Source of the DNA: Stenocarpella maydis | Taxonomy: Eukaryota > Ascomycota > Sordariomycetes > Diaporthales > Diaporthaceae | Reading direction: 5' to 3' | Length of the DNA stretch: 64,000 bases | Assembly: GCA_002270565.1 (NCBI GenBank) | Contig: NQMI01000031.1 | Location: 306,820-370,819 of the forward strand | Program-made: the position numbers and the translations under genes | The notes under the pieces: model-generated | Told to the model about the DNA's origin: nothing | Seen by the model: the letters and a program-made list of their open reading frames with translations, nothing else | Databases searched by the model: none | Shown: positions 21,979-33,661 of the stretch, one piece after another | Layout of the letters: each line of letters starts with the position of its first letter | Numbering within the stretch: position 1 is the stretch's first letter

Positions 21979-24900
21979 TAATTACAGGTCTGCTGTCAAG
22001 CTGCTATTGGGACAAAGTTCTACCGCTGACAAACACCACGAGCAGGCTCGGATCTTGGCTGACTGGATCTCAACGGCCAATCGCAGACTGAGAAGTGAAT
22101 TGACAGGTACAGAATTCGGATGAGAATCTCAACCGGCAGTTGGCCTGCCCGTGATCCGACTCAAAGTGTGGTTCTGGATGTTGCCGACGGCGTTAGACTA
22201 CTCACCACTAGTTCCACAGCCAAGGAACCCAATGATATCAGACGATCTAAATTCACACAGACAGATAGTTCACGAGAGGCCGTCAAGTTTCTGTGGGTAT
22301 CGCTTCGGGAGCCAATCGCTCTGTCGCGCTTGGGTCCCACACGCCAAATCGACATGGGCAAACACGCTCCCTCCATGGTGGAATCCTTGCTTAACCTTAA
22401 ATACACAGCCCGCTAGCCCCCTTGCTGCCGTCAGGTTCATGGGGAAACAAACAACTCTCAGAGATCCTACCGAGATCTGCCCCCCCCCCTTTCGTAGCAT
22501 GACGATCGACTCAGCCTTGCTGGATGTCGGCGCGTCGCTTCCCGGCCCGACGCTCTTGTTCTTGTCTGAAGCAGAGGTGTTGATCGCTTGAGAGGCTCGT
22601 TACAGAAGACGCTGTCGTAGGCGAAGCTAAGTCAATTGGTCCGGCATTCGCGTTCTACCCACATGGAAGAATAAAAGTAAACTAGAATAATAGAGTAGAA
22701 AGTAGAAGCGCTCTCGTTGGCGCAAGTAGCAGGTGCGTAGGGCGCTTCGAGCAGGATGCATATAGCTAGGCCCGGCTACCTCCTGACGAGACGCCTTCAT
22801 TTCTTTTGACACAACGGCGAACCAAGGTGCACAGCCGAGTGGCTCTGGCCTTAATTCTAGAGAGCCGCAGATAGGTGGCGGGCTAGACCGTGCAGTCTGC
22901 AGCGGCACAAACGTCAAGCAAAGCATATTAAGTGGAGATAGCCTTATATAAAGCTTACCTCATTGCCTAGCAAATGCCAGCCTCATGCGAGCATGTCTGT
23001 GCCCTAACTAGCTGAAACCCGGGTTAATGCATTTGATGATTGTCCAGTCCCTGCATCGGCCTTGCCCGGGCCAAGAACACGAACGAGGCTAGACATGTCA
23101 ACTAAAAACAGCCGTTGAAATGCATCCGTGCGGAATACTTGTGCGATGAGATAGCACAAAACTTGTTGTACAGCACAGAAAAGAACGGGAGAAACAAAAA
23201 GTGAGGCTTGGTGAGGTACAAGCTTATGCACTGAGAGGAGACAGGGGAAATAGGGAGTACACAGAAGCAAACAATCGGTGCAAAGGACCTGCAACTGGTG
23301 TCCTGGGCATCTTCAGCAGGAGAGAACAACCTCATGCCACAGCTCCCCAAGAATGAAACCGAGGAATTGAGATGGAAAAATTAAACTTTTACGAACTGTT
23401 TTGAGTTGTGCATGCCAAACCGTTCTGCCTATCCGGGGCAATCATGTAAACGAAACGGAAGATATAGCGGTGTTGGAACCACCACGGTCAAGGTTGGGGA
23501 TGGCTTTTATGGCATCTGTGTTTGTATTTCTCTCTGCAAGTGATGGGGAGGAAGCAGCCTCGGCCATGTTAATTTGAGACTACCAGGCACACTGCTCACG
23601 TGAGATGACTAACCAAACCGTTTGTTTACGCACAAGGCCCACAACAGGCAGCAGAATAATTCGTTGGTGAATACCGTAAGCATACCGTTCGTTCTTCAGA
23701 GATCCTCCTGGCACTCGATAAACTGGATTATAAAATAATTACCGACGTTGAACTTAATCTACATGGCCGTAAGGTTCCAGCACAGACCCGCTTGGAATAA
23801 ACTTGCTAGCAGCATCAGAAATAGTTTATTGGATACATAGAGTAGGTCTTTCGTCTTTCTTTCCTCTAATATATTCTTGTGTGGCGTATTTAGGAACAGC
23901 CGGGAGTCAATGTGTGCGTAGAAATAGATTTCAAAATCCTTATGTGGTCTTGGCCTTTCTCTCGTTTGCTTCTAATGGGTAGTGCCAGGGAGTGGCCCGC
24001 CATAGCTTCGCTAGCGACTCAAAGCCTTTCAGCCTTGCTCTCATCTCGTAATAACAGGTTACTCACTTGGTATGTGAGAGCATGCTGAAAATTCTAATTT
24101 GGCAGGGCAGATGATGCTGGCATGTGACTCCCATCGCGAAATGGTGTAGCAGCTTAGATGAGACGCGTAGTTAATCAAGGTTAGTCGCACACCGGCGACT
24201 GCGCTGCCTGGGAGAATTTATCTTGACTCAACGCTCATTTCATTGGTCGTGCCTTGTTGGCCCTGGGAGCTTGATGGGAAGTATGGGGATTACAAGGTGT
24301 GACTGCGATAGCCTGCCTCATAAGGGCCAGCACCAGCCTCTGCTTACAAGCAGTATGTAAACTTGAGGCCTAAAGAGGAGGGTGCCACTGTACAGTATCT
24401 TACAATGAAAGTGTGGTACTAGTAGTATCTGATCAATCCAAACTAGTTAGCTTCCTTATATTGCGCTCCATTGGAAAAGAGAGGCTAAAAGTGAGGAGGA
24501 TTTCAGTCAGAGCCCTCACTGTCAGGAAGTCAACATATTGTAGAAGCCACTCATTTTCGTCATAATTTCCAAACGCAGCCGGCCTTTCCCATAATTTTAG
24601 GCAGGCGAGTTGGAAATTATCCTGCAGGGGAAATACTTGCATACTCTTTAGTGGTCCAGTTTATGAAATTTAGAACCAGCAAATCAAATTACAAGAAAAA
24701 TGGCGGGCAAGCATACATAGTAGCACTGCCTGTCGAGGGCTCCACTGGAGATTGCTTCAAAGAATTCCACCGAACTCCAAGTCCGCTGGGGTCATTTCAG
24801 TAGGCCGCCCCCGTCAGCATTCCTTTCCCATGCCCTGCGGCCCTGGTTTTCGCACGCATAAGCGCCTCTTCACTTCTCGTACCGTCCTAGCCTGTTCTCC

Positions 24901-27000
24901 CTTCATGCAACCCTTCGCATCCTCCATCTCATCTACCTGAAGACCGGTAGAGCACGCCGCAGCCTCTGCCAAGGCGGCGTAGTCAGGTTGTGGGGTGGGA
25001 GGAGACATTGATCTCAAGCTCCTTATCGGAAGCCGAGGTGGCCATACCGTTGGGGTAGACAAGCTGTGCAGAGCGCCGAGGTGCTTTCCAGCCTGGCGAG
25101 GCAGATGAGTTCATCATCGCAAGAATTCACTGGACTCAAGTCTAATCACTCCCGTTATTCAAAGCAATAGCGGGAATCAGAATCTCATACTTGCTACCAA
25201 CCCACAGCGCACTCGATGGTGGCTCGCACAGGAAACCACCATCGCCCACGATATGACAGACAATTCTAGGTTTTTCGCAGTCCCCAAGTCAGAAAGCGCC
25301 ATTTTGACACCAAGAGCACTATGTTTGCTGTCTTGGAGCGTTGCGGTAAGCACATAACTTTTCTACATATATTCAGTCAAGTGGCCAAGTGCGGTAAAAG
25401 CACCCACCTTCCAATGGTCATGAGCTGGAAAAAGAAATTTAAAAATTTAACAGCTACTAATTCAAAGGGCCAGGATCAACACAATAGTTATTCGCATCTC
25501 TTTGGGGGGGGGTTTTACCTGGGTACCCAATGGGATCCGGGGAATATCGCAATCAATACCTGGGTAAGCAGCGCAACATCGGCATTCTCTGTCGATATTT
25601 CCCAGAAGCAATCTTGGAATATGGCTAGATGTCATTGCCAACAGTGTCTTGAACGCGAATTCTTCCATTCCTAGTATCAAGCCAACCAGGGCAACTTTGA
25701 ATCGACTTCTATACACCAGGAGACCTGCTCCTCTAATTTGAACGGTTAGTGATTAAAAACAGCACCCAAACCGAGTACAAAGGGAATGAAGCCCGAGCAT
25801 CCCAAAAATCCTGAGAACAACGATGACGTTAGGAACTATTTGTTGTGGCAGAGCGGTCGCATCAAAAATCGCATGCTTCTTGAATTCTTGTTTAATATGG
25901 TCTTGTTTTAGTATAGTGCTATGTTACCTCTCCTGTTATCTGTATTTTCAGGGTCAATTTTTTCGAATTGATATACTATGCGCCCATTTCATGCGTGATT
26001 TGGACGTATCCGGTCAGTTACTAAGCAGGGATGGGGCAAGACTACGTAAATGGTCCATATAGTTAGATAGTTAATGCTGGTGTCGGGCCACTCTGTATGT
26101 TTGCCTCTATTGTTGCTGGGGGAGCAGGAGAAACCGAGGTGTTGCTAAGCTTACACTGATCGGAACAAAGCTGGAAATACGAACATCATGTAACACGTAG
26201 GCTCGAGTTGGCCGTGGGCAAGTCCAAGTTTACGACACGCAGGGAAAATAGATAGTATAGGTGCTTAGATGAGCGAGAGTCGGATCCATGCTGCCCATTG
26301 AATGATCATTCACAGGACAGTTGGAGTGCGCCTGAGCAGCCACCAAGCGTTGGCTTGTTGACTTGGACGCAGTGTGGTACAAGGGGGTGGCTGGTGGGAG
26401 GTTAGGAGAGAACCTTCAGCCACATTGAGTGGATTGTTGTGGCTGACGCATCTGCGAGACGGGTCCAACTTCTGCGACAAGCCAAGTCTGGCCTGTCCTC
26501 TTCGACCCTTGGGTGTCCCAGTGCAGTGGAGAAGCGAGCGCTTAGACGGCATCGCTGCACACGATGAGCCAGCCAAATCAGACAACTGGTAGTCAGTGCT
26601 CTTTCTCTACAAAACAGCCCAATTGAGTACGAAGCCAACTCGTTCAGGTGGGATGATGATGGTAAGGTCTCCTCTTCGTCTCAATTAATTGGATTCCTCA
26701 CCTGGTCTTCTCCTGCGCAAGGCCGCCGTAACCGAGGGGCCTCATAGGCTGGTGGTCTGCTGTGGTGTCCCCCCCCTATAGAGTCTGAAACCACCTCTAA
26801 CCGACCGCCCCCTGGCGAATCCGCGACCAGTCTTGTCACAGGATAGCGTCGTCGAACCATCTCGCACTTCTCCGGACTGCGTTTTTCTCTGCTTTCTACT
26901 CTCTGAACAACTACATTCCTTATCTTCTTGGCAGCGCCCACGTTCACTTCTTCCAATCAATCACATTGCTGTGCAATCAGTCTTTCTCTTCTCATAGCCT
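21979..27000. other. 5 kb gene-poor region
   Basis: No gene is supported on either strand. The open frames present (for example 22151-22591 +, 23004-23294 -, 24814-25062 -, 25321-25674 +) have no recognisable domain. The frame at 24814-25062 (-) has a coherent start (MSTPTVWPPRLPIRSLRSMS) and might be a decayed or small unknown gene, but there is no further support. 23.3-26.2 kb is comparatively AT-rich and may contain old repeat remnants. From 26.68 kb onward the plus strand becomes CT-rich towards the gene at 27118. Confidence 0.45.
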
Positions 27001-27007
27001 TTCTATT

Positions 27008-27009
<2 letters not shown>

Positions 27010-27047
<38 letters not shown>
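27010..27047 (+). repeat. (GAC)n trinucleotide repeat in the leader of the small secreted peptide gene
   Basis: About twelve uninterrupted CGA/GAC units lie about 70 nt upstream of the ATG at 27118, inside the presumed 5' leader, after a CT-rich tract. Confidence 0.9.
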
Positions 27048-27048
<1 letters not shown>

Positions 27049-27117
27049 CTCGACCCAGCTGGTCTGCTCACGCTATCTTACTCCCTGTCCGCGGCTCACC
27101 ACCAGCACGAGCGAAAC

Positions 27118-27464
27118 ATGAAGACTGCAGCTTTCCTCGTTGCGCTGTGCGCCTCTCTCGCAAGCGCTGGCGTCGTCGTAACGCCCGTGTTCGACAACCA
27201 AATCGTCCCAACCCAAGGCGATGACTGTGCCCTGGGCGTGGTCACACCCAAGGGCTGCGCGTAAGCACCTTCTCATTCACTCCCGGGGCTCTGCTGCGGC
27301 GACAGCCCAGGAGACACTGTCAATCCCTCAGCGGGGCGGGTGCTAGGGGCCGCGCAACAGGCTGTGGCACACCGAAGGCAGGCCGGCAGTTGGGCAGCAG
27401 TCATGCTAACGGTTTATCTTGCAACAGGCCCCGTCGTGGAGGTGCGCCTCGGAACACGGCATAG
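27118..27464 (+). CDS. 59-aa secreted peptide, two exons (effector candidate)
   Basis: Exon 1 is 27118-27260 and exon 2 is 27428-27464, with a 167-nt intron (GTAAGC...CAACAG, branch-like TGCTAACG about 20 nt before the acceptor). Residues 1-17 form a textbook signal peptide (MKTAAFLVALCASLASA). The mature peptide is about 42 aa, with two cysteines (CALGVVTPKGC) and a Pro/Arg/Gly-rich end (APRRGGAPRNTA). There are no homologues I can name. The long intron relative to the tiny coding sequence is unusual for this window, and the second exon encodes only 12 residues, so an alternative acceptor or longer 3' exon is possible. The CT-rich leader with a GAC repeat supports transcription from this strand. 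Confidence 0.55.
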
Positions 27465-28837
27465 ACGGAGCCGATCAGTCTCGGCGTATGGGCCAGCAGT
27501 TCGAGCTGATGCCGTCAGGCATCTCGTCCACAACTTCAGCTGGCTCGGATCAGAGAGGGGAGCATCGAGAGGGCAGTCGGACCCATAATGAGTAATATGC
27601 ACGGGTGCTTAGAGTCCGGACATCCGCACTCACCAGAGTCGGGCTTCGGTCGCCGAGATTCAGAACAGTGTCGGCCTCATCGCGGTGTGAACTCGACCAG
27701 ATCGAAAGGCTTTCATTTTCTGTGGACATAACTTCAGGAAGTCTCCTCGGCCCTCGGGAGATATCGACCCGTGTTGGAAGGCGTCTCTTCATACATAGAC
27801 TGAGCGTTCAATTGACTGTGATTTTTTTTCTCTTTGCATCATCGATCGCCTTTCGACTGGCTGTCCGTCATTGGGACGACCGAATAGACTGAGCAGCAAG
27901 CTTTCCCGCATCTTAGGAGTGGCTCCGCGCACGCAGTGATGAACACTATCATCAAGATCCTCATCCCCGGTATTTGCAGCAACACCCATTCCGACATGAC
28001 GCCAGTGCTGGAGCCCAGACTGATGCCTTCTGCCTGGAAGAGTCAGTCAGCCTGTCTCGTTTAATCTATCGACATGGATCGATCTCTTGATTCTTGTCAA
28101 GCAAACCTTGACTGGAGGACATGTAAGCCCCGAGACTTCGGGGGTGCCTTGCTATCAAGCCAGTATACTGCCTGCATCTGTCCTCGTGGCTGGCTCCACA
28201 CAAACGTGCTGTATTTGTAACTCCAAACATACTTCGTGCTTCTGTGCTCTGGCGTTTCGTCGGTGCCACAGGGGTCCTGTAGGAACAGCCGGTCGTACCT
28301 CCGCCATAACGCGGCGGCGGCCACTAGCTGACTGCAGTCCTATGGAGTGTCAACGCCGCGGCCTCATAAATATGCAAGCATCCAGAATCTTGGTATTGAA
28401 ATAGATTTGGAGTCTACGCGTGTAGCACTGCATGTCATCAGCCGAAGCTTCACAGGACCCAAGCCGGGCCCACGTGGCCTCGCACCAGTCACAGGGTGTC
28501 ACTTCTAGACCGTACACCCGATTGCAACGGGCCTAAGTTATGCAGGAGCCCGAGGTACTGGTATACAAGATATATTCCAGAGGCAATGAATAAGCTGGTA
28601 TAACATCAGATAGAAGGGCCGTAGTACATGGTTCTCCCGAGACCTAGTCCGAAGAAGAGGAACAAAGAGCGGCTGAAAGGATCCCATCGCTCAACGCGAG
28701 GACTTTATGTCAGATATGTGCTGCTCATTGAAGGCTTACTGATATATTCGTGGCTTATTTGAAGTATATACCATAATATATATATATAGTTCTCACTGAC
28801 CGCAACAACTCTGTTTTGAGTCGCCAAGAACCGAAAT
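27465..28837. other. Intergenic region
   Basis: About 1.4 kb between the secreted peptide gene and the converging GH127-like gene. No coding frame with family character is seen. AT-rich sequence with a short TATATATATA run at 28776-28787 lies just past the stop codon of the minus-strand gene and is consistent with its 3' processing region. Confidence 0.45.
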
Positions 28838-31109
28838 TTAGCCTTGAGTCCTCAAGACCCTCTCTACAATGCCATCCTCAGCCCGTTGCAGTGACACAGT
28901 CGGCAGCTCACTCATGTGCACCTTTGCCCTGCCGTACGGCACGAGCTTATAGTCTGCTATGGTGCCCTCGATGCACTTCGCCCCGGAGGGCACCACACCG
29001 GGCGTCGAGCCCTGGAACAGGCCCCACTCGACCTGGCACCCCCTCGCGGTGACGACGCCGCCGCCGGGGCCGCCGAACCCGGCCGCGCCGCCGTCCGCCG
29101 GTGGGCTGTACCTGAGCGTCGTGGGGTCGATGGCGACGTTCCAGGGCCGCTCGTTCCTGATGTAGTAGTCGCGCGCCTGCGGGAATGGGATCCAGTCCAT
29201 GCCCGGCCCGCCGGGGGTGCCGTAGGCGTGCGGGAGGGAGCTGGTCTCGACGCCGCCGAGGTCGAGGCTGTACAGGAGGTTGCCGACGTAGACGGACACC
29301 GCGGCGCCGCTCTCCCCGCGGGGTTCGGTGCGCACGTCCGCGGCGATGGTGTAGGTCACGGTGGACCGGCCCGCGGGTAGGTCGATGGAGTGGAGCCTGG
29401 AGGCCGGGTCGGGCGACAGGGCCGGCGAGGAGGGCGCTGTGGTGCCGGCACCGGATTCGACGGTGATCTCGGACGCCTGCGTGTCTGCCCAGGTCGGCAC
29501 GCGCAGGTATAGAGAGAAGGGGCCCGAGGACTCGACGGTGTACACTGAAGAATTGGTGAACGGGTAGCCCGTGTCGACGCTGATATTGACACGAGTACCA
29601 TCGTAACCCAGGGTCGTCGAGACGGAGGACGGAGACATGAGCGCATGCGCGAGACCCTTGCCGTGGAGAGCCCAGCTGTTGGATAGAAACTTTGGCCAGC
29701 CTTGCGGGTGGTTGACAGTGCAGCATGGGTAAATAGGCTCCAGTCCGAATCGGGTTGCGACATTGGTGGCAGAAGTGGTGAAGACGGGCGGTCCGATGGG
29801 ATTGTTCAGGTTATTGGTGTTGTTGGTCCAGGGCTGGTTGGGCTGGGCCATATATTGGTGGCCCCAACCACCGGGGTGCATCTGAAGTGAGCAAGATCAG
29901 CCTCTCCATCTCAGGGTAATTTGGATGCGTGTGAGGCAATAACTGTTGAGCATTGACGTACCATGACGGGTAGCGCATTGAGAAAGACGAGCTCTGCCCG
30001 ATCAGCATAGTCGGAGGACCCCAACGCATGGTAGAGATATGCCAGAGAGTAGCCTGTCTCGACAGCCGTGCAGAGCTCACTTCCAGAGTAGGGAGCGAGA
30101 TCGCGCTCGACCTCGTCGGCCAGGATGCTTCCTGACGGTGAGCCATGGTACCTAAAGGTCCAGTCGACGCCTCTGTAGGCCGTGTCTACAAGCGAGTCGT
30201 TATTTGTGAAGCGGCGCACGACCGCCGGCTGCTTCAGAGACTGCCCAACATTGACTCCATGCAAGAAGGGGAACAGGGGATTCTGAGGAGTCGGGTCCGG
30301 GACTACCTTGAGGTACTGTCCCTCAGTGAAGTAAGCGTCCCACTTGAAGTTTGTTTGGCTGTAGAACAGCGCCATGTTCTCCCGTAAAAGGTCGTCCTGG
30401 TCACCGTCCGGATAGTTTTCAAGCAGCCACTGGATCGTGATGAACATATCATGCACGCGAGCCTGGCCCCAGCGGCAGTCGATGGCCGACGCGCAGTTAA
30501 CGAAACCCTGGCTGTCGTTCTTCAGCATGGTATTCGCCAACGTCATGAATCTGCGGAGCGCCTCCACAGCCCTGTCCTCATAGCCGGACGGGTTCGCCTC
30601 CACCAGCCCGGCCAGGCCGAGGAAGAAGGGAATGCGGGCCCAGAAGTTCCTGTCGCCCACCGACTCTGGGCCGATCCAGCCGTCCTCGGACTGCAGGCCG
30701 AGCACGGTGTCCGCGACGGCGTGCACTTGACCCAACAGGCGCTCATCCTGGAGTGCGTAGGCCAGTGGCACGAGGCCGTTGAACCAGTAGGGCAATGCCT
30801 CGTTCAGGTTGCTGTACTCGGATCCCCTGCCGTCGGGGCTCAGCCACGAGGACTCGTTGACAAACACGTAGAAGTCGTGCTCATGGCCAGCGAGGCCACT
30901 GGCAAGCGTCTCCATCTCCCTGAGGAGCCACCCGCCGGGCCTTATGGAGCCCAATGGCAACGGTTTGAGGACCCATGGTACGAGTCCTGATGCATCACAG
31001 CTAATGTTAGCCGTGGTTACATACAAGCCATGGGCTGTGGGGGAGGGCACTTGCGTTGGGATGCGACGGCCAGAGAGGGCAAGACTGCCAAGGGCAGTGC
31101 AAGAAGCAT
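28838..31109 (-). CDS. Secreted GH127-like glycoside hydrolase (beta-L-arabinofuranosidase family, DUF1680)
   Basis: Minus-strand exons are 31109-31051, 31000-29962 and 29881-28838; introns are 50 nt (GTGCCC...TTAG, weak donor) and 80 nt (GTACGT...TTCAG). The product is 713 aa. The signal peptide is [18 protein letters not shown]. The first intron is the only splice I found that puts this peptide in frame with the domain; without it the peptide is out of frame by one base. The GH127 (alpha/alpha)6 barrel begins with [16 protein letters not shown] and [11 protein letters not shown]. The zinc-cysteine catalytic centre of the family is visible as E328-L-C330 and [11 protein letters not shown] (C419, C420), equivalent to the Glu/Cys/Cys-Cys set in characterised bacterial enzymes. 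Several N-x-S/T sites support secretion. Likely role: release of L-arabinofuranose from plant cell-wall glycans or glycoproteins. Substrate is inferred from the family; fungal members are little characterised. Confidence 0.88.
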
Positions 31110-32199
31110 GGTGAAAACCTCAAGGAGCGGGGGCTCTGCTGTCGGGGGCTCTGCTGCCTACGATGTCTTCTTCCGGTCTCGTGCAGGCGGTTGGGGATGA
31201 CTAAATAGGCGCAAGGTCAGAACTCATCCGCACTGCTCTGCAGCCCTTTTGTAGGCAGATGCTGTTGTCAACAGCCACCGTAGCATGCAAATCATCCCCC
31301 TCACCCATTTCATTACCACCTTCAAGTGTGACCCCGGAACCTTAATCCCAAGTTGTCTACTGCCGAGGCCCCCGTGATGCAGCACAGCTACGTTCCCCAT
31401 TCGATATCCCAGCAACATGGGATGAACGAGCGCGTCTGAGACCTTGACACCCACGCGCGCAAGAGGGTTATGTAATCCCACCCCGGCCGCGGTCAAAGTG
31501 GCACAGGGCACGAGGCATGTACAAATCGCAGTCCAGCTGCACAAGCCTGGTGTCACCTGCACAGGCGCATGAGCTGCCGTGCCTGCAGGATAGGGGAAGG
31601 GCCTGTGGCACCCAGGCACCTGCAGTACGCTTATCCGACGCAGACTAGTCTCGGTTTACCTGGTGGGACTGGTCAGCACAAAGAAGCCCTTTGGGCAGGG
31701 CCCCCGGTCTGCCAAGTGCGCAGGATCTGTCACCGTGATATCTGACCTATACAGGACATCAAAGACTTGCAGCATGCTGGGCGAATGGTAGTGTCTGCCT
31801 CGTCGCCCAGTCGTAGGACATGACCTATCCTGGCAAGCGGATCCTGCGGGCTGTTGGGAAGCGAGGCGCCACCACGCCATCTCACCCATTCTGCCGTAGC
31901 ACCGTCTGGCTCACTCACTGCTGAAGGCTCACTCTGCAGATATAGATAGTCTGCCGTAGCCGCCCCAGCTTCTGCTGCTTGCATGTCCTCCTGATCTTCT
32001 GCTTCCCCTTGCTTGGCGCTCTTGTGCTACTAGGCCGAAGCCCCGACCCAGAGCCCAACAGCGGTCATAAGATGAGATAGCACCTGGCGCCCCCCCCCCC
32101 CGGGGCTCTCGTTCGTATTTATTCGGCCCACACTCATTTTTGCCGCCCAAGGCCCCGAGATACCCCCGTCCGATATCTGGCCTACTTGGCCGTGTGCGT
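31110..32199. promoter_or_regulatory. Divergent promoter region of the GH127-like and glycosyltransferase-like genes
   Basis: About 1.1 kb separates two divergent start codons. No coding frame is supported. A direct repeat of GGGGGCTCTGCTG occurs at about 31130-31155, close to the GH127 start, and a C10-C11 homopolymer at 32088-32101 lies close to the other gene. Shared regulation is possible but not shown. Confidence 0.45.
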
Positions 32200-33661
32200 A
32201 TGCCCGCGGCCCGGACCCGAATGATGAGTGTCGGGTTCAAGAGACTGCCTTCTGCTGGGGAACGAGGTGCTGTGGTTCTCAATATCGCCCGGCGCCCCCA
32301 GACCCTCGTGATTCTCCTTGTCTCATTCATACTTGTCCTTGCTACATTTGGAACCGTCTACCTCACCGACATCGAGATCCTCTCGCCGTCCACGTGGAGA
32401 CTCAGTCCGAGCTACCACCCGGACCTGGCGTCAGAGGGCGGCTACGGCAAGATCTACAATGAGGTGCTGGGGTTGGATACAGAAAACCCGGTCAAGGTCA
32501 TCGGCCTGGTCTTCTTCGGCCGCCGCGAGCTCGTCGAGGTGCTCGACTGTTATCTCCAGCGCAACCTCAAGGCCAACGGCGGCCCTCTGGACGAGGTCAT
32601 CTTCGTCGTACATACGGACATCCAGGAAGACCTCGAGTACCTCGAGACACTGGTGCCTAGGCGGCCAGAGTACTCGAAATACGAAGTCAAAGGCACCTAC
32701 AGGTGGCTGGCAGGCAGCTGGGAGCCAGTGACCGACCCAGAGGCCATTTACGTAAAGATAGACGACGATGTCATTTACCTCAGCGATAATGCCATCTCGA
32801 GCGTCGTCAAGCGGATCCAGGACAACCCTCGCTTCTTCGCCGTGTCAGCCAACGTGATGAACAACCCTGCCCTCAGCTGGGTGCATGCCCACATGGGCGT
32901 ATACTACCCATACTGGCCAGTAAGTTCCAATCGCAATCACTGCCTCCCTCTTCTATTGCTCGTCTTCCGTTCGGCCCTCCCCTGAATCAGGCATAGAGGC
33001 TGATCAGCTATTCTAGGAGATGAGAAAGCCTTGGACAAGCCCACCAGCCTCCTCCTGGCGCGCCTCGGAGCTTCCTGCCTACACCGGACCAAAGTCCGGC
33101 CCCAAGGGCTTTGCCATCGACGGGTCAACACCGGCCCCCTTCAAGGACCACCGCTGGCTGCCCGTGCCCCTGCCCGAGGGCGAGTCGACCTACGACATGT
33201 CCGACTACCCTGTCTCCACGGCGACCTACGACGCCCACGGGCCCTCGCTCAGCAACTGGGCCCTCGCGGCGCAGGTCCACTACTCGTTCCTGCAGCACCT
33301 CGAGCAGAACGACACGCACCGCTACAAGTTCGACCTGTGGGACTACGCATACGACCGGCTGTCCATCAACTTCATCGCCATCCGGGGCCGCGACGTCATG
33401 GACTGCTTCCCGTTCCCCCAGAGCGACGACGAGGACTACCTCACCGTCAAGCGGCCCAAGGAGCTGGGCCGGAGGGTCGTCATGGACGGCACCGGCATCG
33501 CCGTCCACTTCGCCTTCGGACCGCAGTACAAGGCACACGACCGCCATGGGCTGGCTGACACGGACCTGTTGCGGCGGTACAAGGCGTATGCGGAGGAGAT
33601 GGTGTGTGGCAAACCCAGGGGGGATGTCCTGACCCCGCCGGGTGGGCAGGGGGATGTATAG
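32200..33661 (+). CDS. Type II membrane glycosyltransferase-like protein, two exons
   Basis: Exon 1 is 32200-32919 and exon 2 is 33017-33661, with a 97-nt intron (GTAAGT...TAG). The product is 454 aa. ATG 32200 is chosen; a second in-frame ATG pair at 32221 is also possible. Residues about 35-56 form one membrane anchor (TLVILLVSFILVLATFGTVYLT) after a short basic N-terminus, the topology of Golgi glycosyltransferases. The luminal part has a Rossmann-like start (VKVIGLVFFGRRELVEVLDCYLQRNL), DEVIFVVHT, and the metal-binding DxD-type motif in AIYVKIDDDVIYLS (DDD at residues 188-190). Exon 2 has the conserved acceptor-side segments NWALAAQVHYSFLQHLE and DLWDYAYDRLSINFIAI. This is a widespread ascomycete family usually left as hypothetical. 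The sugar donor is unknown. It is divergent from the GH127-like gene. Confidence 0.8.

Noticed and set aside
24814..25062. 82-codon minus-strand frame starting MSTPTVWPPRLPIRSLRSMS
   Set aside because: The start looks coherent, but there is no recognisable family, no further exon and no conserved ending. It may be a relic; evidence is too thin.
25321..25674. 117-codon plus-strand frame
   Set aside because: No domain; the interior has a homopolymer G-run and AT-rich flanks. Probably chance or an old relic.
28916..29726. Long open frames in other frames and strand within the GH127-like gene
   Set aside because: Shadows of the GC-rich real coding sequence; Arg/Pro-rich with no domains.
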